Below are positions 1-7,816 of a DNA stretch of 39,563 nt, in pieces; the first letter of the stretch is position 1, and every line of letters begins with the position of its first letter. The DNA is taken from positions 1 through 39,563 of the IMG/VR virus record IMGVR_UViG_3300009075_000008; one strand, written 5' to 3'. The translations under genes and the position numbers were made by a program. Under the pieces are notes generated by a model, which saw only the letters and a program-made list of their open reading frames with translations, searched no databases and was not told the DNA's origin. Source of the DNA: a virus.

Positions 1-2
1 AA

Positions 3-479
3 TATGTTGAATATAGAGATTTAATTAGAGAAGATGTTAAACGTAAATTTAGATTAAACCATATTGAAAATGAAGGTAATGACCCATTAGAATCTGGTAA
101 ATCTTACGGTACTCCCCATGACTTAGCATCATTGTATGGTTCAGGTAGGTATTACACAAATGATGAGGTACCTGCTGGGTATAACGAAAAAGCTGACTTA
201 GGTAGACCAAGAGAAAAAGCTTCAAGAATAGGTACCCAACAAGATGCTTTTGGTAAAGATAGATTAGGTGTTCTTAGAATGAAAGACCAAGATAATAATG
301 AGTCTGATTCAATAAGACCAACATATAAAGGTGGATCTCCATTAGCCCTAGAAGCAAAAGCTATATATCATAAAAATAAAAATTCTTTAAGTAATATACC
401 AGTTAATAAAAAACAGTTGGTATTTGAAAATGATAAACAAAAAGAATCACTACTTGATGAAAATCAAATTAAAGAATAA
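3..479 (+). CDS. C-terminal end of a structural protein, possibly the portal vertex protein (5' partial)
   Basis: The frame is open from the first bases of the window and ends with TAA, giving 158 visible residues. The true start lies upstream. A TTG at 132 is in frame but codes for mid-protein sequence and is not the start. The visible part is hydrophilic, with a charged segment (YVEYRDLIREDVKRKF) followed by a Gly/Pro-rich, probably extended tail (DLGRPREKAS, GTQQDAFGKDRLGV). I see no catalytic motif. The gene sits just before the small-gene group, protease, scaffold and capsid genes, where T4-like phages keep the portal (gp20). The portal call therefore rests on position and a vague resemblance of the tail, and is weak. 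Another head protein is possible. Confidence 0.5.
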   Translation, partial: YVEYRDLIREDVKRKFRLNHIENEGNDPLESGKSYGTPHDLASLYGSGRYYTNDEVPAGYNEKADLGRPREKASRIGTQQDAFGKDRLGVLRMKDQDNNESDSIRPTYKGGSPLALEAKAIYHKNKNSLSNIPVNKKQLVFENDKQKESLLDENQIKE

Positions 480-490
480 TACTTTCATAA

Positions 491-499
491 TATTTATAA
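491..499 (+). promoter_or_regulatory. TATTTATAA element (copy 1 of the TAATATTTATAA motif)
   Basis: This is an exact copy of the 12-base motif TAATATTTATAA (488-499), in the gap after the first gene and 15 bases before the ATG at 515. It could be a late promoter -10 element or a translational leader element; the sequence does not decide which. Confidence 0.5.
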
Positions 500-514
500 A
501 AAACCTATGAATTG

Positions 515-1369
515 ATGGGGATCAAACACTCTAAAATAAAAAATACAGGTATCTTATTTGAACTATTAGTTAGACAAATTACAGCTGATACCTTATCTGG
601 GGGTTCATCTCCTTCTTTAGACATTTTAAAAAAATCTTTTGCTAAGACTGAATTAGGAAAAGAATATAAATTATATGAAACTCTTTTTAAACATAAAAAT
701 GTAAGTGAAGCTAAAGCTAATATAGTAATTAATACTGTATTAGAAGCTTCTCAAAAATTAAACAGATCTAATTTAAGAAGAGAAAAATATAATTTAATTA
801 AAGAAATAAAAAATCATTATAATTTAGAAGAATTTTTTAATTACAAAGTTCCTAATTATAAGGAATATGCTGCCCTTTATACCCTCTTAGAAATCTATAA
901 CTCTGACAAACTCTCAGAGACTAATCAAATAATAGATAACAAGTTAACTATACTAGAGAGTTTAACTCAAACTCCTATTAATAAAGCTAAGGTAAAAGAG
1001 AATTTATTAGAGGAATTTAAAAAATATGATAAAGACTTGAGAGTACTTACCTATAAGGTAATGTTAGAAAAGTTTAATGGTAAGTATGCTAACTTAAATG
1101 AATCCCAAAAAGAAATTCTAAAAGAATTCATTAATTCTATTGATAACACTCCTAAATTAAGAGAATTTTACAATAAAAAAATTAATGAAATTAAAACTTC
1201 TATTAAAAATTCCCTCCCATCTATCAAAAATCCAGCTATTAAGATTAAACTTGATGAAATATTATCATTAATTCATGAAGTTGATAAATCAACTAAGGTT
1301 AAAAATGATGATTTAGTAAATTTATTACAATATTATGAGCTTACAGAGGAACTTAAAAGAATTCATTAA
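515..1369 (+). CDS. Conserved-looking head-region protein of unknown function
   Basis: A 284-residue, Lys/Glu/Asn-rich, mostly helical protein without cysteine or an obvious enzyme motif. I prefer the ATG at 515 (MGIKHSKIKN) to the TTG at 512. An ATG at 507 hits a stop after two codons. The N-terminal block KHSKIKNTGILFELLVRQIT looks like the conserved core, and the rest is predicted helical and coiled. The gene lies between the putative portal and the prohead protease. In T4 that interval holds small prohead-core proteins (gp67 and gp68), so a role in prohead assembly is reasonable but unproven. It overlaps the next gene by 35 bases, suggesting translational coupling. Function is unassigned. 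Confidence 0.75.
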   Translation: MGIKHSKIKNTGILFELLVRQITADTLSGGSSPSLDILKKSFAKTELGKEYKLYETLFKHKNVSEAKANIVINTVLEASQKLNRSNLRREKYNLIKEIKNHYNLEEFFNYKVPNYKEYAALYTLLEIYNSDKLSETNQIIDNKLTILESLTQTPINKAKVKENLLEEFKKYDKDLRVLTYKVMLEKFNGKYANLNESQKEILKEFINSIDNTPKLREFYNKKINEIKTSIKNSLPSIKNPAIKIKLDEILSLIHEVDKSTKVKNDDLVNLLQYYELTEELKRIH

Positions 1370-1568
1370 ACAACATTTAGAGGAAATATCCACAACTGGA
1401 GGGGCAGGTGGATATCTTTCTAAATATTTTATAGCTAGAAAACCATTATCATTTAAAGATACTCAATACTCTAAATTAGGCTTTAAACCTGTGAATAGAA
1501 AAAAACAGGCTAAAAGTTCTAAAGTATATGATTATAAAGATCTTTGGGGATCTACTTATGACTATTAA
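1335..1568 (+). CDS. Small basic protein of unknown function
   Basis: A 77-residue protein that starts inside the 3' end of the preceding gene. The overlap is compact and the start codon is ATG. It has a short helical N-terminus (LKEFIKQHLEEIS), a Gly-rich turn (TTGGAGGYLSKYF) and a basic, Tyr-rich C-terminus ending in STYDY. The following gene ends in a similar SDYDY, which may be a shared C-terminal tag for an interaction or processing step. Its position between head genes suggests a prohead-assembly or head-completion role, but I do not recognise the family. The stop codon supplies the TAA of the TAATATTTATAA motif before the next gene. Confidence 0.65.
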   Translation: MSLQRNLKEFIKQHLEEISTTGGAGGYLSKYFIARKPLSFKDTQYSKLGFKPVNRKKQAKSSKVYDYKDLWGSTYDY

Positions 1569-1577
1569 TATTTATAA
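1569..1577 (+). promoter_or_regulatory. TATTTATAA element (copy 2)
   Basis: The full 12-mer TAATATTTATAA spans 1566-1577 and uses the TAA stop of the previous gene. Only two bases separate it from the ATG at 1580. This is too close for a normal leader if the element were a -10 box, which is a useful constraint on its function. Confidence 0.45.
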
Positions 1578-1579
1578 TT

Positions 1580-2473
1580 ATGAAGACACTTCAAACCCAA
1601 TATAACTTAATTAAAGAGGGTAAAGGCCATAAAGATGTATTTGTTAAAGAGGCTAAACGTCTCTTCCCTGATGTTATTCCTAATGGAGCAGGGTTTGATC
1701 AAACTTCTACTTTGCTTAAAAATAAAAATATTATAGCTGAAAATATATTTCCTTTACTTCCTTCTTCTGGTTTAAATCCTTTTACTTCATTTGATAAATT
1801 CTTAAGTGAAGAAATTAAAGATGTTAAGGCTGAAGAAAAAAAGACATCAAAAGAAGTAGAAGAAGATTTGTCTAAAATATATGACATTTATAATAAGAAA
1901 AATCTTGACAACCAAATCTTTGACCAAGTAATAAAAGGCATTAGATTTGAACTTGAACAAGATTCTGAATTATCTTTAGATGAAGCTACTGAAAAAGTAA
2001 GAAAAAATTTAGCTAAAAATTCTTTATATTATTTAGAGAATGCTGCTTTTGGTGTTAAAGGATTAGGATATACTAAAGAAGCTCCTGGTTTAGGTGAACC
2101 AAAAGAATCAAAAGGAAAATATAAATCATCCGGCTACGGAGACTTAAAAGAAAATAAAATGAAACTTATAGATTTATTAAAAGAAGGAGCTCAAGAAGAT
2201 CTTAAAGAAGCCGAAAAAATCGGTGAAGTAGCCGCTTTAGAAGCTAAAATTAATTTTATAGAAGGTAAAATTAAAAAATGCTACGAAACAATGACTATCT
2301 TCGAGAGAGATGATGTCAAAGAATTTGTTGATAAAAAAAGACAAGGTCAAATTAAAAAAGAAGTAAAGCTTCTTGAAAGAGCTAAAGTACAACTTGAGAA
2401 GAAATATGATAAACTCAAAGGTACTGTAGAAGAAATGGATGATACTATTGACGAATCTGACTACGACTATTAA
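1580..2473 (+). CDS. Head-region coiled-coil protein of unknown function
   Basis: A 297-residue charged protein. The N-terminal 60 residues (from MKTLQTQYNLIKEGKG, with KEAKRLFPDVIP) look like a compact folded unit. A linker rich in Glu and Lys follows. The C-terminal third (about residues 195-290) is a long helix rich in Lys and Glu (KKEVKLLERAKVQLEKKY), probably a coiled coil. It ends in an acidic tail with SDYDY. The stop overlaps the start of the prohead protease by one base (TAATG), so the two are probably translated together. A scaffold or prohead-core role is suggested by the coiled coil and the neighbours only. I do not recognise a specific family. Confidence 0.7.
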   Translation: MKTLQTQYNLIKEGKGHKDVFVKEAKRLFPDVIPNGAGFDQTSTLLKNKNIIAENIFPLLPSSGLNPFTSFDKFLSEEIKDVKAEEKKTSKEVEEDLSKIYDIYNKKNLDNQIFDQVIKGIRFELEQDSELSLDEATEKVRKNLAKNSLYYLENAAFGVKGLGYTKEAPGLGEPKESKGKYKSSGYGDLKENKMKLIDLLKEGAQEDLKEAEKIGEVAALEAKINFIEGKIKKCYETMTIFERDDVKEFVDKKRQGQIKKEVKLLERAKVQLEKKYDKLKGTVEEMDDTIDESDYDY

Positions 2474-3078
2474 TGAAACAAGTCCTTATAGACATTCAGC
2501 TTTTTCATCTTTCTCCCCAACAACTTAGTGAAGCTAAAGTTGTAGGAGGAAATCTTATGGTTGAAGGAAGACTCCAAACCGCTGAAACAAAAAATGGTAA
2601 TGGGAGGAGATATCCAAGAGAAATCTTAGAAAGAGAAGTTGAAAGATATAAGGACGGACCTATTAGAGAAAATAGAGCATTAGGTGAATTAGATCACCCA
2701 GATTCTCAAATAATAAACTTAAAAAATGTCTCCCATAATATAAAAGATATATGGTGGGATGGTAATGATGTTGTGGGTAAGATTGAAATTTTACCTACCC
2801 CATCAGGTAATATATTAACTCAGTTATTCAAAAATGGAATAACAGTAGGAGTTTCATCACGTGGTATGGGTAGTTTAAAACCTATAGGAGAAACTCAAGA
2901 AGTTCAAGATGATTTTGAACTTTTATGTTGGGATTTTGTCTCAACCCCTTCAACACCTGGTGCTTATGTTCACCCTATCAGTGAAGGTTTAGTTCCTGTT
3001 ACAACAGATTATACTAAAATAAACGAAATAATTACAGAAATACTCTGTAATAATGGGCAATGCCCTATAAATTTTTAA
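2473..3078 (+). CDS. 21: Prohead core protease, T4 gp21-like
   Basis: A 201-residue serine protease close in length to T4 gp21 (about 212). It should cut scaffold and capsid propeptides during prohead maturation. Visible family signatures are the N-terminal MVEGRLQTAETKNGNGRRYP, the catalytic-His block GELDHPDS (His at about 75), the Ser block GVSSRGMGSL (Ser at about 128-129), and DFVSTPSTPGAY further on. This pattern fits the T4 prohead protease family with a herpesvirus-assemblin-like fold. It is followed directly by scaffold and major capsid genes, which are its expected substrates. The ATG overlaps the previous stop by one base. Three hairpins follow the stop, so expression may be separated from that of the scaffold. 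Confidence 0.93.
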   Translation: MKQVLIDIQLFHLSPQQLSEAKVVGGNLMVEGRLQTAETKNGNGRRYPREILEREVERYKDGPIRENRALGELDHPDSQIINLKNVSHNIKDIWWDGNDVVGKIEILPTPSGNILTQLFKNGITVGVSSRGMGSLKPIGETQEVQDDFELLCWDFVSTPSTPGAYVHPISEGLVPVTTDYTKINEIITEILCNNGQCPINF

Positions 3079-3080
3079 GA

Positions 3081-3097
3081 GAATCATATTTTGATTC
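3081..3097 (+). terminator. Hairpin 1 after the protease gene
   Basis: A 6-bp stem (GAATCA with TGATTC) with a five-base loop, followed by TTCCTATT. The stem is AT-rich and the U-tract is poor, so alone it is a weak terminator. It is the first of three consecutive hairpins. Confidence 0.35.
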
Positions 3098-3122
3098 TTC
3101 CTATTATATGTATTAACATAAT

Positions 3123-3155
3123 ATGCTACCAACCTACTTATGTAGCATTCTTTTT
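3123..3155 (+). terminator. Hairpin 2 with U-tract
   Basis: A 7-bp stem (ATGCTAC 3123-3129 with GTAGCAT 3142-3148), a 12-base loop, then TCTTTTTATT. It is shaped like a rho-independent terminator between the protease and scaffold genes. Confidence 0.55.
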
Positions 3156-3167
3156 ATTAATTACTAT

Positions 3168-3198
3168 TACGCTTCTCTTTTAATAAGCGTATTTTCTT
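3168..3198 (+). terminator. Hairpin 3 with U-rich tail
   Basis: A 7-bp stem (TACGCTT 3168-3174 with AAGCGTA 3185-3191), a ten-base loop, then TTTTCTT. It ends about 24 bases before the scaffold start, so it lies in the leader of the scaffold gene if transcription enters from upstream. It could tune read-through into that gene. Confidence 0.5.
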
Positions 3199-3221
3199 AA
3201 CACAAAAATTTTAGGAACAAA

Positions 3222-4463
3222 ATGTCAACAAACAGAGATTTGCTGAAAGAGGCTATCGCTGATGCGAAGGCTGTTAAAGAAACTGCTTTAGCTAATGCTA
3301 AGGCTGCTCTTGAAGAAGCTTTCACTCCACAAATTAAATCTATGCTTGCTGCCCAGATTTTAGCTGAAGAAGAAGAGGAAGACGAGGATGATTTGGCTGA
3401 AGCTGATAAAGTAAGAATGGATAAAGATGAAATGGAGGAAGGCTATGGTATGGAAGACACTAATGAAGCTGAAGAGCTTGAAGAGGAATTTGACCTCGAA
3501 GAAATCTTAGCGGAATTAGATCTTGAAGAGGGAGATTACGAAACTATGGAAGAGGAAACCTCAGAGCCTCATGGTAACATCGGAGCTAATACTCCTAAAG
3601 GTGAACCATTAGGATTCCTTGATGAAGAAATCAACCTTGACGAGATGGATGAAGATGAGCTTAAAGCTCTCATTGAAGATGTTATTGAAGACATGATTGA
3701 ATCTGGTGAATTAGAAGCTGGAGGTGATCCTGTTGAGTTCTCTGATGAAGAGGAAGAAGAAGGAGAAGAAGAAATGGATATGGGAGATATGGAAGCTGAA
3801 GAAGAAATTGAAGAAGGTTTAAAAGATCTTATTTCTAAAATTAAAGTAGCTGTTGGTAATGAAGGTGAAATAGTTAAAACTTGGTTAGCTAAACAAGATC
3901 CTAAATTAGTAGCAAATGCTACAACTGATAAAAAAGCTTATGATGATCTTTTAGATTCACTTAGAAAAGAATTTTCAAAAGATTATGATGGATCTCAAAT
4001 GGCTAAATTTTATCAAGCCCTTTCCAAAATAGTAAAAGGAGAAGAATTAAAAACATTCATTAGTAAAGACCCATCAGGTTTATCAGCTCCTCGTAAAATA
4101 GGAGAATCTGTTGAATTAGCTGAAGCTCTTAAAGCTATTAAGATTCTTAAAAAAGAACTTAACGAAGTTAATCTTCTTAACTCTAAACTTCTTTATGTCA
4201 ATAAGATTTTTAGAAATAAAAATTTGACTGAAAGTCAAAAAGTAAAGGTTTTATCTGCCTTTGATAAAGCTACCTCTGTAAGAGAAACCAAAATTATCTA
4301 TGAAACTTTAAATGAAGGATTAGTTAGTAAAATAACTACAAAATCTTCAATTAAAGAATCATTAGGTATGGCTTCAAAACCAGCAGGTGTAGCTCCAAAG
4401 CAGCCAATTGTTGAATCGGATCAAATGGTTCAAAGGTTCCAAAAATTGGCTGGAATTTTATAA
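3222..4463 (+). CDS. 22: Prohead scaffold (core) protein, T4 gp22-like
   Basis: A 413-residue protein, longer than T4 gp22 (about 269), with an extremely acidic first half. Residues about 50-200 contain several runs of Glu and Asp (EEEEEDEDD, DEEEEEEGEEE). The C-terminal half is helical (LAEALKAIKILKKEL, NKIFRNKNLTESQK) and ends in VQRFQKLAGIL. Acidic, helical scaffolds cut by the prohead protease are typical of this position, between protease and capsid genes. Short hydrophobic-X-Glu sites suited to gp21-type cleavage are frequent. The start ATG follows an A/T-rich leader without a Shine-Dalgarno box. The acidic insertion is larger than in T4. Function is assigned from composition, ends and gene order. 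Confidence 0.85.
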   Translation: MSTNRDLLKEAIADAKAVKETALANAKAALEEAFTPQIKSMLAAQILAEEEEEDEDDLAEADKVRMDKDEMEEGYGMEDTNEAEELEEEFDLEEILAELDLEEGDYETMEEETSEPHGNIGANTPKGEPLGFLDEEINLDEMDEDELKALIEDVIEDMIESGELEAGGDPVEFSDEEEEEGEEEMDMGDMEAEEEIEEGLKDLISKIKVAVGNEGEIVKTWLAKQDPKLVANATTDKKAYDDLLDSLRKEFSKDYDGSQMAKFYQALSKIVKGEELKTFISKDPSGLSAPRKIGESVELAEALKAIKILKKELNEVNLLNSKLLYVNKIFRNKNLTESQKVKVLSAFDKATSVRETKIIYETLNEGLVSKITTKSSIKESLGMASKPAGVAPKQPIVESDQMVQRFQKLAGIL

Positions 4464-4497
4464 TGTTTAACTTAAAAAAAATTAATTAAAAAACAAA

Positions 4498-6129
4498 ATG
4501 TCAAACTTACACTCTCTTTTAGAAAGTGCTAACCAGTGGAGAGTCGTTCAAAGCGACGCCGCTAGATTAGCTTCAAAATGGGAAAAAACAGGTTTGTTAG
4601 AAGGTTTAAGCTCTGAGACCGAAAGAAATAACATGGCTCTCATTCTTGAAAACCAAGCTAAACAACTTGTTGTTGAATCTTCCCAAACTGGCGGTGGTAC
4701 CGCTTCAACTGCTGGATTTACAGCTGGTACTGGTGAGCAATGGGCTGGTATTGCTCTTCCACTTGTAAGAAAAGTATTTGGTCAAATCGCGGCAAAAGAC
4801 TTTGTTAGCGTTCAACCAATGAACCTTCCTTCTGGTCTTGTTTTCTTCCTCGACTTCCAATATGGTGGAGGTGGATCAACTAATAATCAAAATGGTAAAT
4901 TCCCAACAGGTAGTGCTGTGTTTGGTAACTCTTCTATGTATGGTGTTACTGATACTACTTCTGCCCCTACAAATGGTCTTTACGGAGCTGGTAGATGGAC
5001 CTACTCGCTTAATGTAACAGCTTCAGCTGGTGCTTCTGCTACATTTACTTCTGCTTCTTGGGCTAGTGTTGGATATGACTCTGATCTTTCAGCTTCAGTT
5101 GCCGCTGGTGCTATTAAGATTATAACTGTTCCAACTACATCATTTAACGCTCCTGATTTAGAAGGTGTTAGAGGTTACACTGTGTCAGGTGCAAACGTAG
5201 ATGTAAACTATCCGCAATTTAACTACGCTAGTGGTAATAGTGTTAACTTATTTGTTAGTGGAGCTACTCAACCTTCTGGTCTAGAAATTATCTATGTTCA
5301 ACAACCAACTGATAGAAACAGAGGTGATTTTGAAGATGGTAACACTGCTATAAATAACTACAACAACCCAATTGACATCCCAGAAATCAACGTTAAGATG
5401 AAATCTGAGGCGATTGTCGCTAAAACAAGAAAACTAAAAGCTGTTTGGACACCTGAATTTGCTCAAGACTTGAATGCTTATCACAGTATTGATGCTGAGG
5501 CTGAGTTGACAAGCATTATGAGTGAATACATCTCTATGGAAATCGACCTTGAAATCCTAGGTATGTTAATTGAAAACGCTCTAACAGTTGAGTACTGGTC
5601 AGCAGTTAACAACTTCGCTGCTACCTCAACAACTGCCCCAACATCTGCTACTTTAGGTTTCTACAACACCCAAGGCCAGTGGTTCCAGACTCTTGGTACT
5701 AAACTACAAAAAGTTAGTAACAAGATTCACCAGTTAACCTTAAGAGGTGGCGCTAACTTCTTAGTATTGTCTCCAACTGCTGCTACAATCCTTGAATCAA
5801 TCCCAGGATTTGCCGCTAACACAGATGGTGACTCAGCTAAGATGAAGTATGCCTTTGGTGTTCAGAAAATTGGTCAGTTAAACAACAGATATGAGGTTTA
5901 CAAGAACCCATACATGACTGAGAATGTAATCTTAATGGGCTACAGAGGTTCACAGTTCCTCGAAACTGGTGCTACCTTCTCACCATACATTCCTTTGATC
6001 ATGACTCCGCTTGTTTATGATCCAGATACCTTCACACCAAGAAAAGGTCTCTTAACAAGATACGCTAAGAAAATGTTGAGACCTGAATACTATGGTAAGG
6101 TTTACTTGCACGGTTTGAACACCCTCTAA
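4498..6129 (+). CDS. 23: Major capsid protein, T4 gp23-like
   Basis: A 543-residue capsid subunit, similar in length to T4 gp23 (521). The N-terminus (LLESANQWR, LLEGLSSETERNNMALILEN) matches the helical propeptide of gp23-type proteins. The body begins with FTAGTGEQWAGIALPLVRKVFGQ and LVSVQPMNLPSG-like sequence. The C-terminal part has the family blocks LRGGANFLVLSP and MGYRGSQFLETGATFSPYIPL. A probable maturation cut lies after Glu60 (QLVVE, then SSQTGGG). A Gly/Ser/Thr-rich, variable segment at about residues 125-260 is probably an inserted surface domain. The codons look more carefully chosen (more C-ending) than in the neighbours, consistent with very high expression. A strong terminator follows. 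Confidence 0.96.
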   Translation: MSNLHSLLESANQWRVVQSDAARLASKWEKTGLLEGLSSETERNNMALILENQAKQLVVESSQTGGGTASTAGFTAGTGEQWAGIALPLVRKVFGQIAAKDFVSVQPMNLPSGLVFFLDFQYGGGGSTNNQNGKFPTGSAVFGNSSMYGVTDTTSAPTNGLYGAGRWTYSLNVTASAGASATFTSASWASVGYDSDLSASVAAGAIKIITVPTTSFNAPDLEGVRGYTVSGANVDVNYPQFNYASGNSVNLFVSGATQPSGLEIIYVQQPTDRNRGDFEDGNTAINNYNNPIDIPEINVKMKSEAIVAKTRKLKAVWTPEFAQDLNAYHSIDAEAELTSIMSEYISMEIDLEILGMLIENALTVEYWSAVNNFAATSTTAPTSATLGFYNTQGQWFQTLGTKLQKVSNKIHQLTLRGGANFLVLSPTAATILESIPGFAANTDGDSAKMKYAFGVQKIGQLNNRYEVYKNPYMTENVILMGYRGSQFLETGATFSPYIPLIMTPLVYDPDTFTPRKGLLTRYAKKMLRPEYYGKVYLHGLNTL

Positions 6130-6154
6130 TCGAGTAAGTTAGTAAATTAATTAG

Positions 6155-6189
6155 AAAGGACCTGAAGCTAAGCTTCGGGTCTTTTTTTT
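6155..6189 (+). terminator. Strong rho-independent terminator after the capsid gene
   Basis: A 10-bp stem with one G-T wobble (GACCTGAAGC 6159-6168, GCTTCGGGTC 6172-6181), a three-base TAA loop and a run of eight T. It is the clearest terminator in the window and insulates the capsid gene from phoH. Confidence 0.9.
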
Positions 6190-6193
6190 CTAA

Positions 6194-6202
6194 TATTTAT
6201 AA
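6194..6202 (+). promoter_or_regulatory. TATTTATAA element (copy 3)
   Basis: An exact TAATATTTATAA copy (6191-6202) directly after the capsid terminator and 19 bases before the phoH start. A motif placed between a strong terminator and the next gene is good circumstantial evidence that it restarts transcription. Confidence 0.6.
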
Positions 6203-6221
6203 ACAAAAAAACTTATGTTCT

Positions 6222-6923
6222 ATGACTCATTTTAATAACACTTCCGAGGCTGAAGAAATTTTTAGAGAAAAAAAGGTAGTTAAAAATCCGATTAAATTTA
6301 GAGTTAATTTAAACGAAGAACAAAAAGAAGCTAAACAAAAAATATTAGATAATACCATAACATTATTAGCTGGTCAAGCAGGTTCTGGTAAAACATTGTT
6401 GGCTTGTCAAGTTGCTCTTGATGGATTATTACGTAAAATTTATGAAAAAATAATCATCACACGACCTACGGTGTCCAAAGAAGAAATTGGATTTTTACCG
6501 GGAGATCTACGTGAAAAAATGGACCCATGGGTCCAACCTATCTATCAAAATCTATTTATCTTATATGATAAAGAAAAAGTTGAAAAACTTATCACTGATG
6601 GTAAAATAGAAATTGTACCTGTTTCCTTTATGAGGGGTAGAACATTTGTTGATTCGTGTGTTATAGTTGATGAAGCTCAAAATGTAACCCATGAACAAAT
6701 GGAAATGATTGTAACTCGTTTAGGTTTACGTTCTAAAATGATTATTTGTGGTGACACTTATCAAATAGACTTAAAAAAGAAAGGTGATTCTGGGTTTAAA
6801 TTTTTATACACTGCCTCTAAAAAAATAAAACATCTTGAAGCTATAACATTAACTTCTAATCATAGAAATGAAATTGTTGAAGATTTAAGAAATTATTATG
6901 CTGAAAATTTAACTAATCTTTAA
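6222..6923 (+). CDS. phoH: PhoH-like P-loop ATPase
   Basis: A 233-residue PhoH-family NTPase. It has a Walker A motif GQAGSGKT (residues 51-58) within LLAGQAGSGKTLLA, the IIITRPTVSKEEIGFLPGD block, a Walker B motif VIVDEAQN (about 147-154), and family blocks IICGDTYQIDL and LTSNHRNEIVEDL. PhoH proteins are common in T4-like and other marine phages. They are thought to act in RNA metabolism or stress response, but the phage function is not settled. It is oddly placed among structural genes, directly after the capsid terminator. An ATG at 6215 gives only a short peptide, so 6222 is the start. The stop overlaps the next start (TAATG). Confidence 0.93.
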   Translation: MTHFNNTSEAEEIFREKKVVKNPIKFRVNLNEEQKEAKQKILDNTITLLAGQAGSGKTLLACQVALDGLLRKIYEKIIITRPTVSKEEIGFLPGDLREKMDPWVQPIYQNLFILYDKEKVEKLITDGKIEIVPVSFMRGRTFVDSCVIVDEAQNVTHEQMEMIVTRLGLRSKMIICGDTYQIDLKKKGDSGFKFLYTASKKIKHLEAITLTSNHRNEIVEDLRNYYAENLTNL

Positions 6924-7240
6924 TGAGGATACCCTTCCAGTGGAATACCGCTAATTTTGCTTGGGAATCTAACCCATTTCCTAATCAAAGTATTACTCCT
7001 TTCACTTGGGATGACTGCGCTTTAATTGTAGAGATAGTAACTGAACTTTTAGGTGGTAAATCACCCTCAGATATTTTTAAGGGTAAAGAAAAAAAGAAAA
7101 AATTTATTAAATTAATTTGTAAGGTAGAAGGTACTGAGTATAAAGAAACCAAAGAAGTTATAGATAGACAAATACGTATAACAGACATAGCCTTAGTAGC
7201 TAAAGAAGTACTAGGTATTGACCTTAAAGTTGATTTATAA
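6923..7240 (+). CDS. Unknown protein coupled to phoH
   Basis: A 105-residue protein that starts in a TAATG overlap with phoH and ends in another TAATG overlap with the next gene, so the three are probably one translationally coupled unit. The N-terminus is aromatic and Pro-rich (IPFQWNTANFAWESNPFP). The middle is an amphipathic helix (DCALIVEIVTELLGG), followed by a Lys-rich stretch (KGKEKKKKFIKLI) and a helical C-terminus. No motif is recognised. Its tight linkage to phoH on one side and to a structural-looking gene on the other does not settle whether it is structural. Confidence 0.65.
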   Translation: MRIPFQWNTANFAWESNPFPNQSITPFTWDDCALIVEIVTELLGGKSPSDIFKGKEKKKKFIKLICKVEGTEYKETKEVIDRQIRITDIALVAKEVLGIDLKVDL

Positions 7241-7815
7241 TGTATAAAATTTTCACTGACAAGACTGAGGTATTTGAATGTAATATTCAATTAGAAGGAG
7301 CATCTGTTAAAAAAAGTCAAGCTCGTTTATTAATTGAGTCTGAAAATTTATCTTTAGTCTTTAAAGGAGAAATTTCCTCAGATGGAAAGTGTAAAATTCC
7401 TATAAAAAAACTAAAAGGTCTTTTAGATGAAAACACTCAAGGTAATATTAAATTAGAAGTTATAGCTGAAGATACCTATTTTACACCATGGGAATCTAAG
7501 TTTACAGTCGAAACTTCTAGAAAAATAACTGTTGAAGTTAAATCTCAAGAATCTTCTGTTAATATTATAACAGAGTCTAAGCCTAAAATTACTATAGATA
7601 AAGTTAAAACTACTCAATCTATACAAGAAAGTAAACATATTTTAAAAATCATTGGCCTCCTTAAAAAAGAAAATATATATTTAAATAATATTTCTAATAA
7701 CAAGGTTAAACTTAACAACTTAATTGAAGCTTATCTCAAAAGAAATAATATAAATCCTAATCAAATAGGTTTGATTATTGAAGGAGTTTTAAAAGGGTTG
7801 TCAAAAATAAGCTAA
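7240..7815 (+). CDS. Unknown beta-rich protein with helical C-terminus
   Basis: A 191-residue protein. Residues 1-110 look like an all-beta, Ig-like or carbohydrate-binding-type fold with alternating hydrophobics (FECNIQLEGASV, LSLVFKGEISSDGKC, KFTVETSRKITVEV). Residues about 125-190 are helical and Lys/Asn-rich (KHILKIIGLLKKENIYLNN). Such two-part architecture occurs in capsid decoration and virion accessory proteins, but I cannot name a family. It starts in a TAATG overlap. The first fibre gene begins one base after its stop, so it could be co-expressed with either the phoH group or the fibres. Confidence 0.65.
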   Translation: MYKIFTDKTEVFECNIQLEGASVKKSQARLLIESENLSLVFKGEISSDGKCKIPIKKLKGLLDENTQGNIKLEVIAEDTYFTPWESKFTVETSRKITVEVKSQESSVNIITESKPKITIDKVKTTQSIQESKHILKIIGLLKKENIYLNNISNNKVKLNNLIEAYLKRNNINPNQIGLIIEGVLKGLSKIS

Positions 7816-7816
7816 T

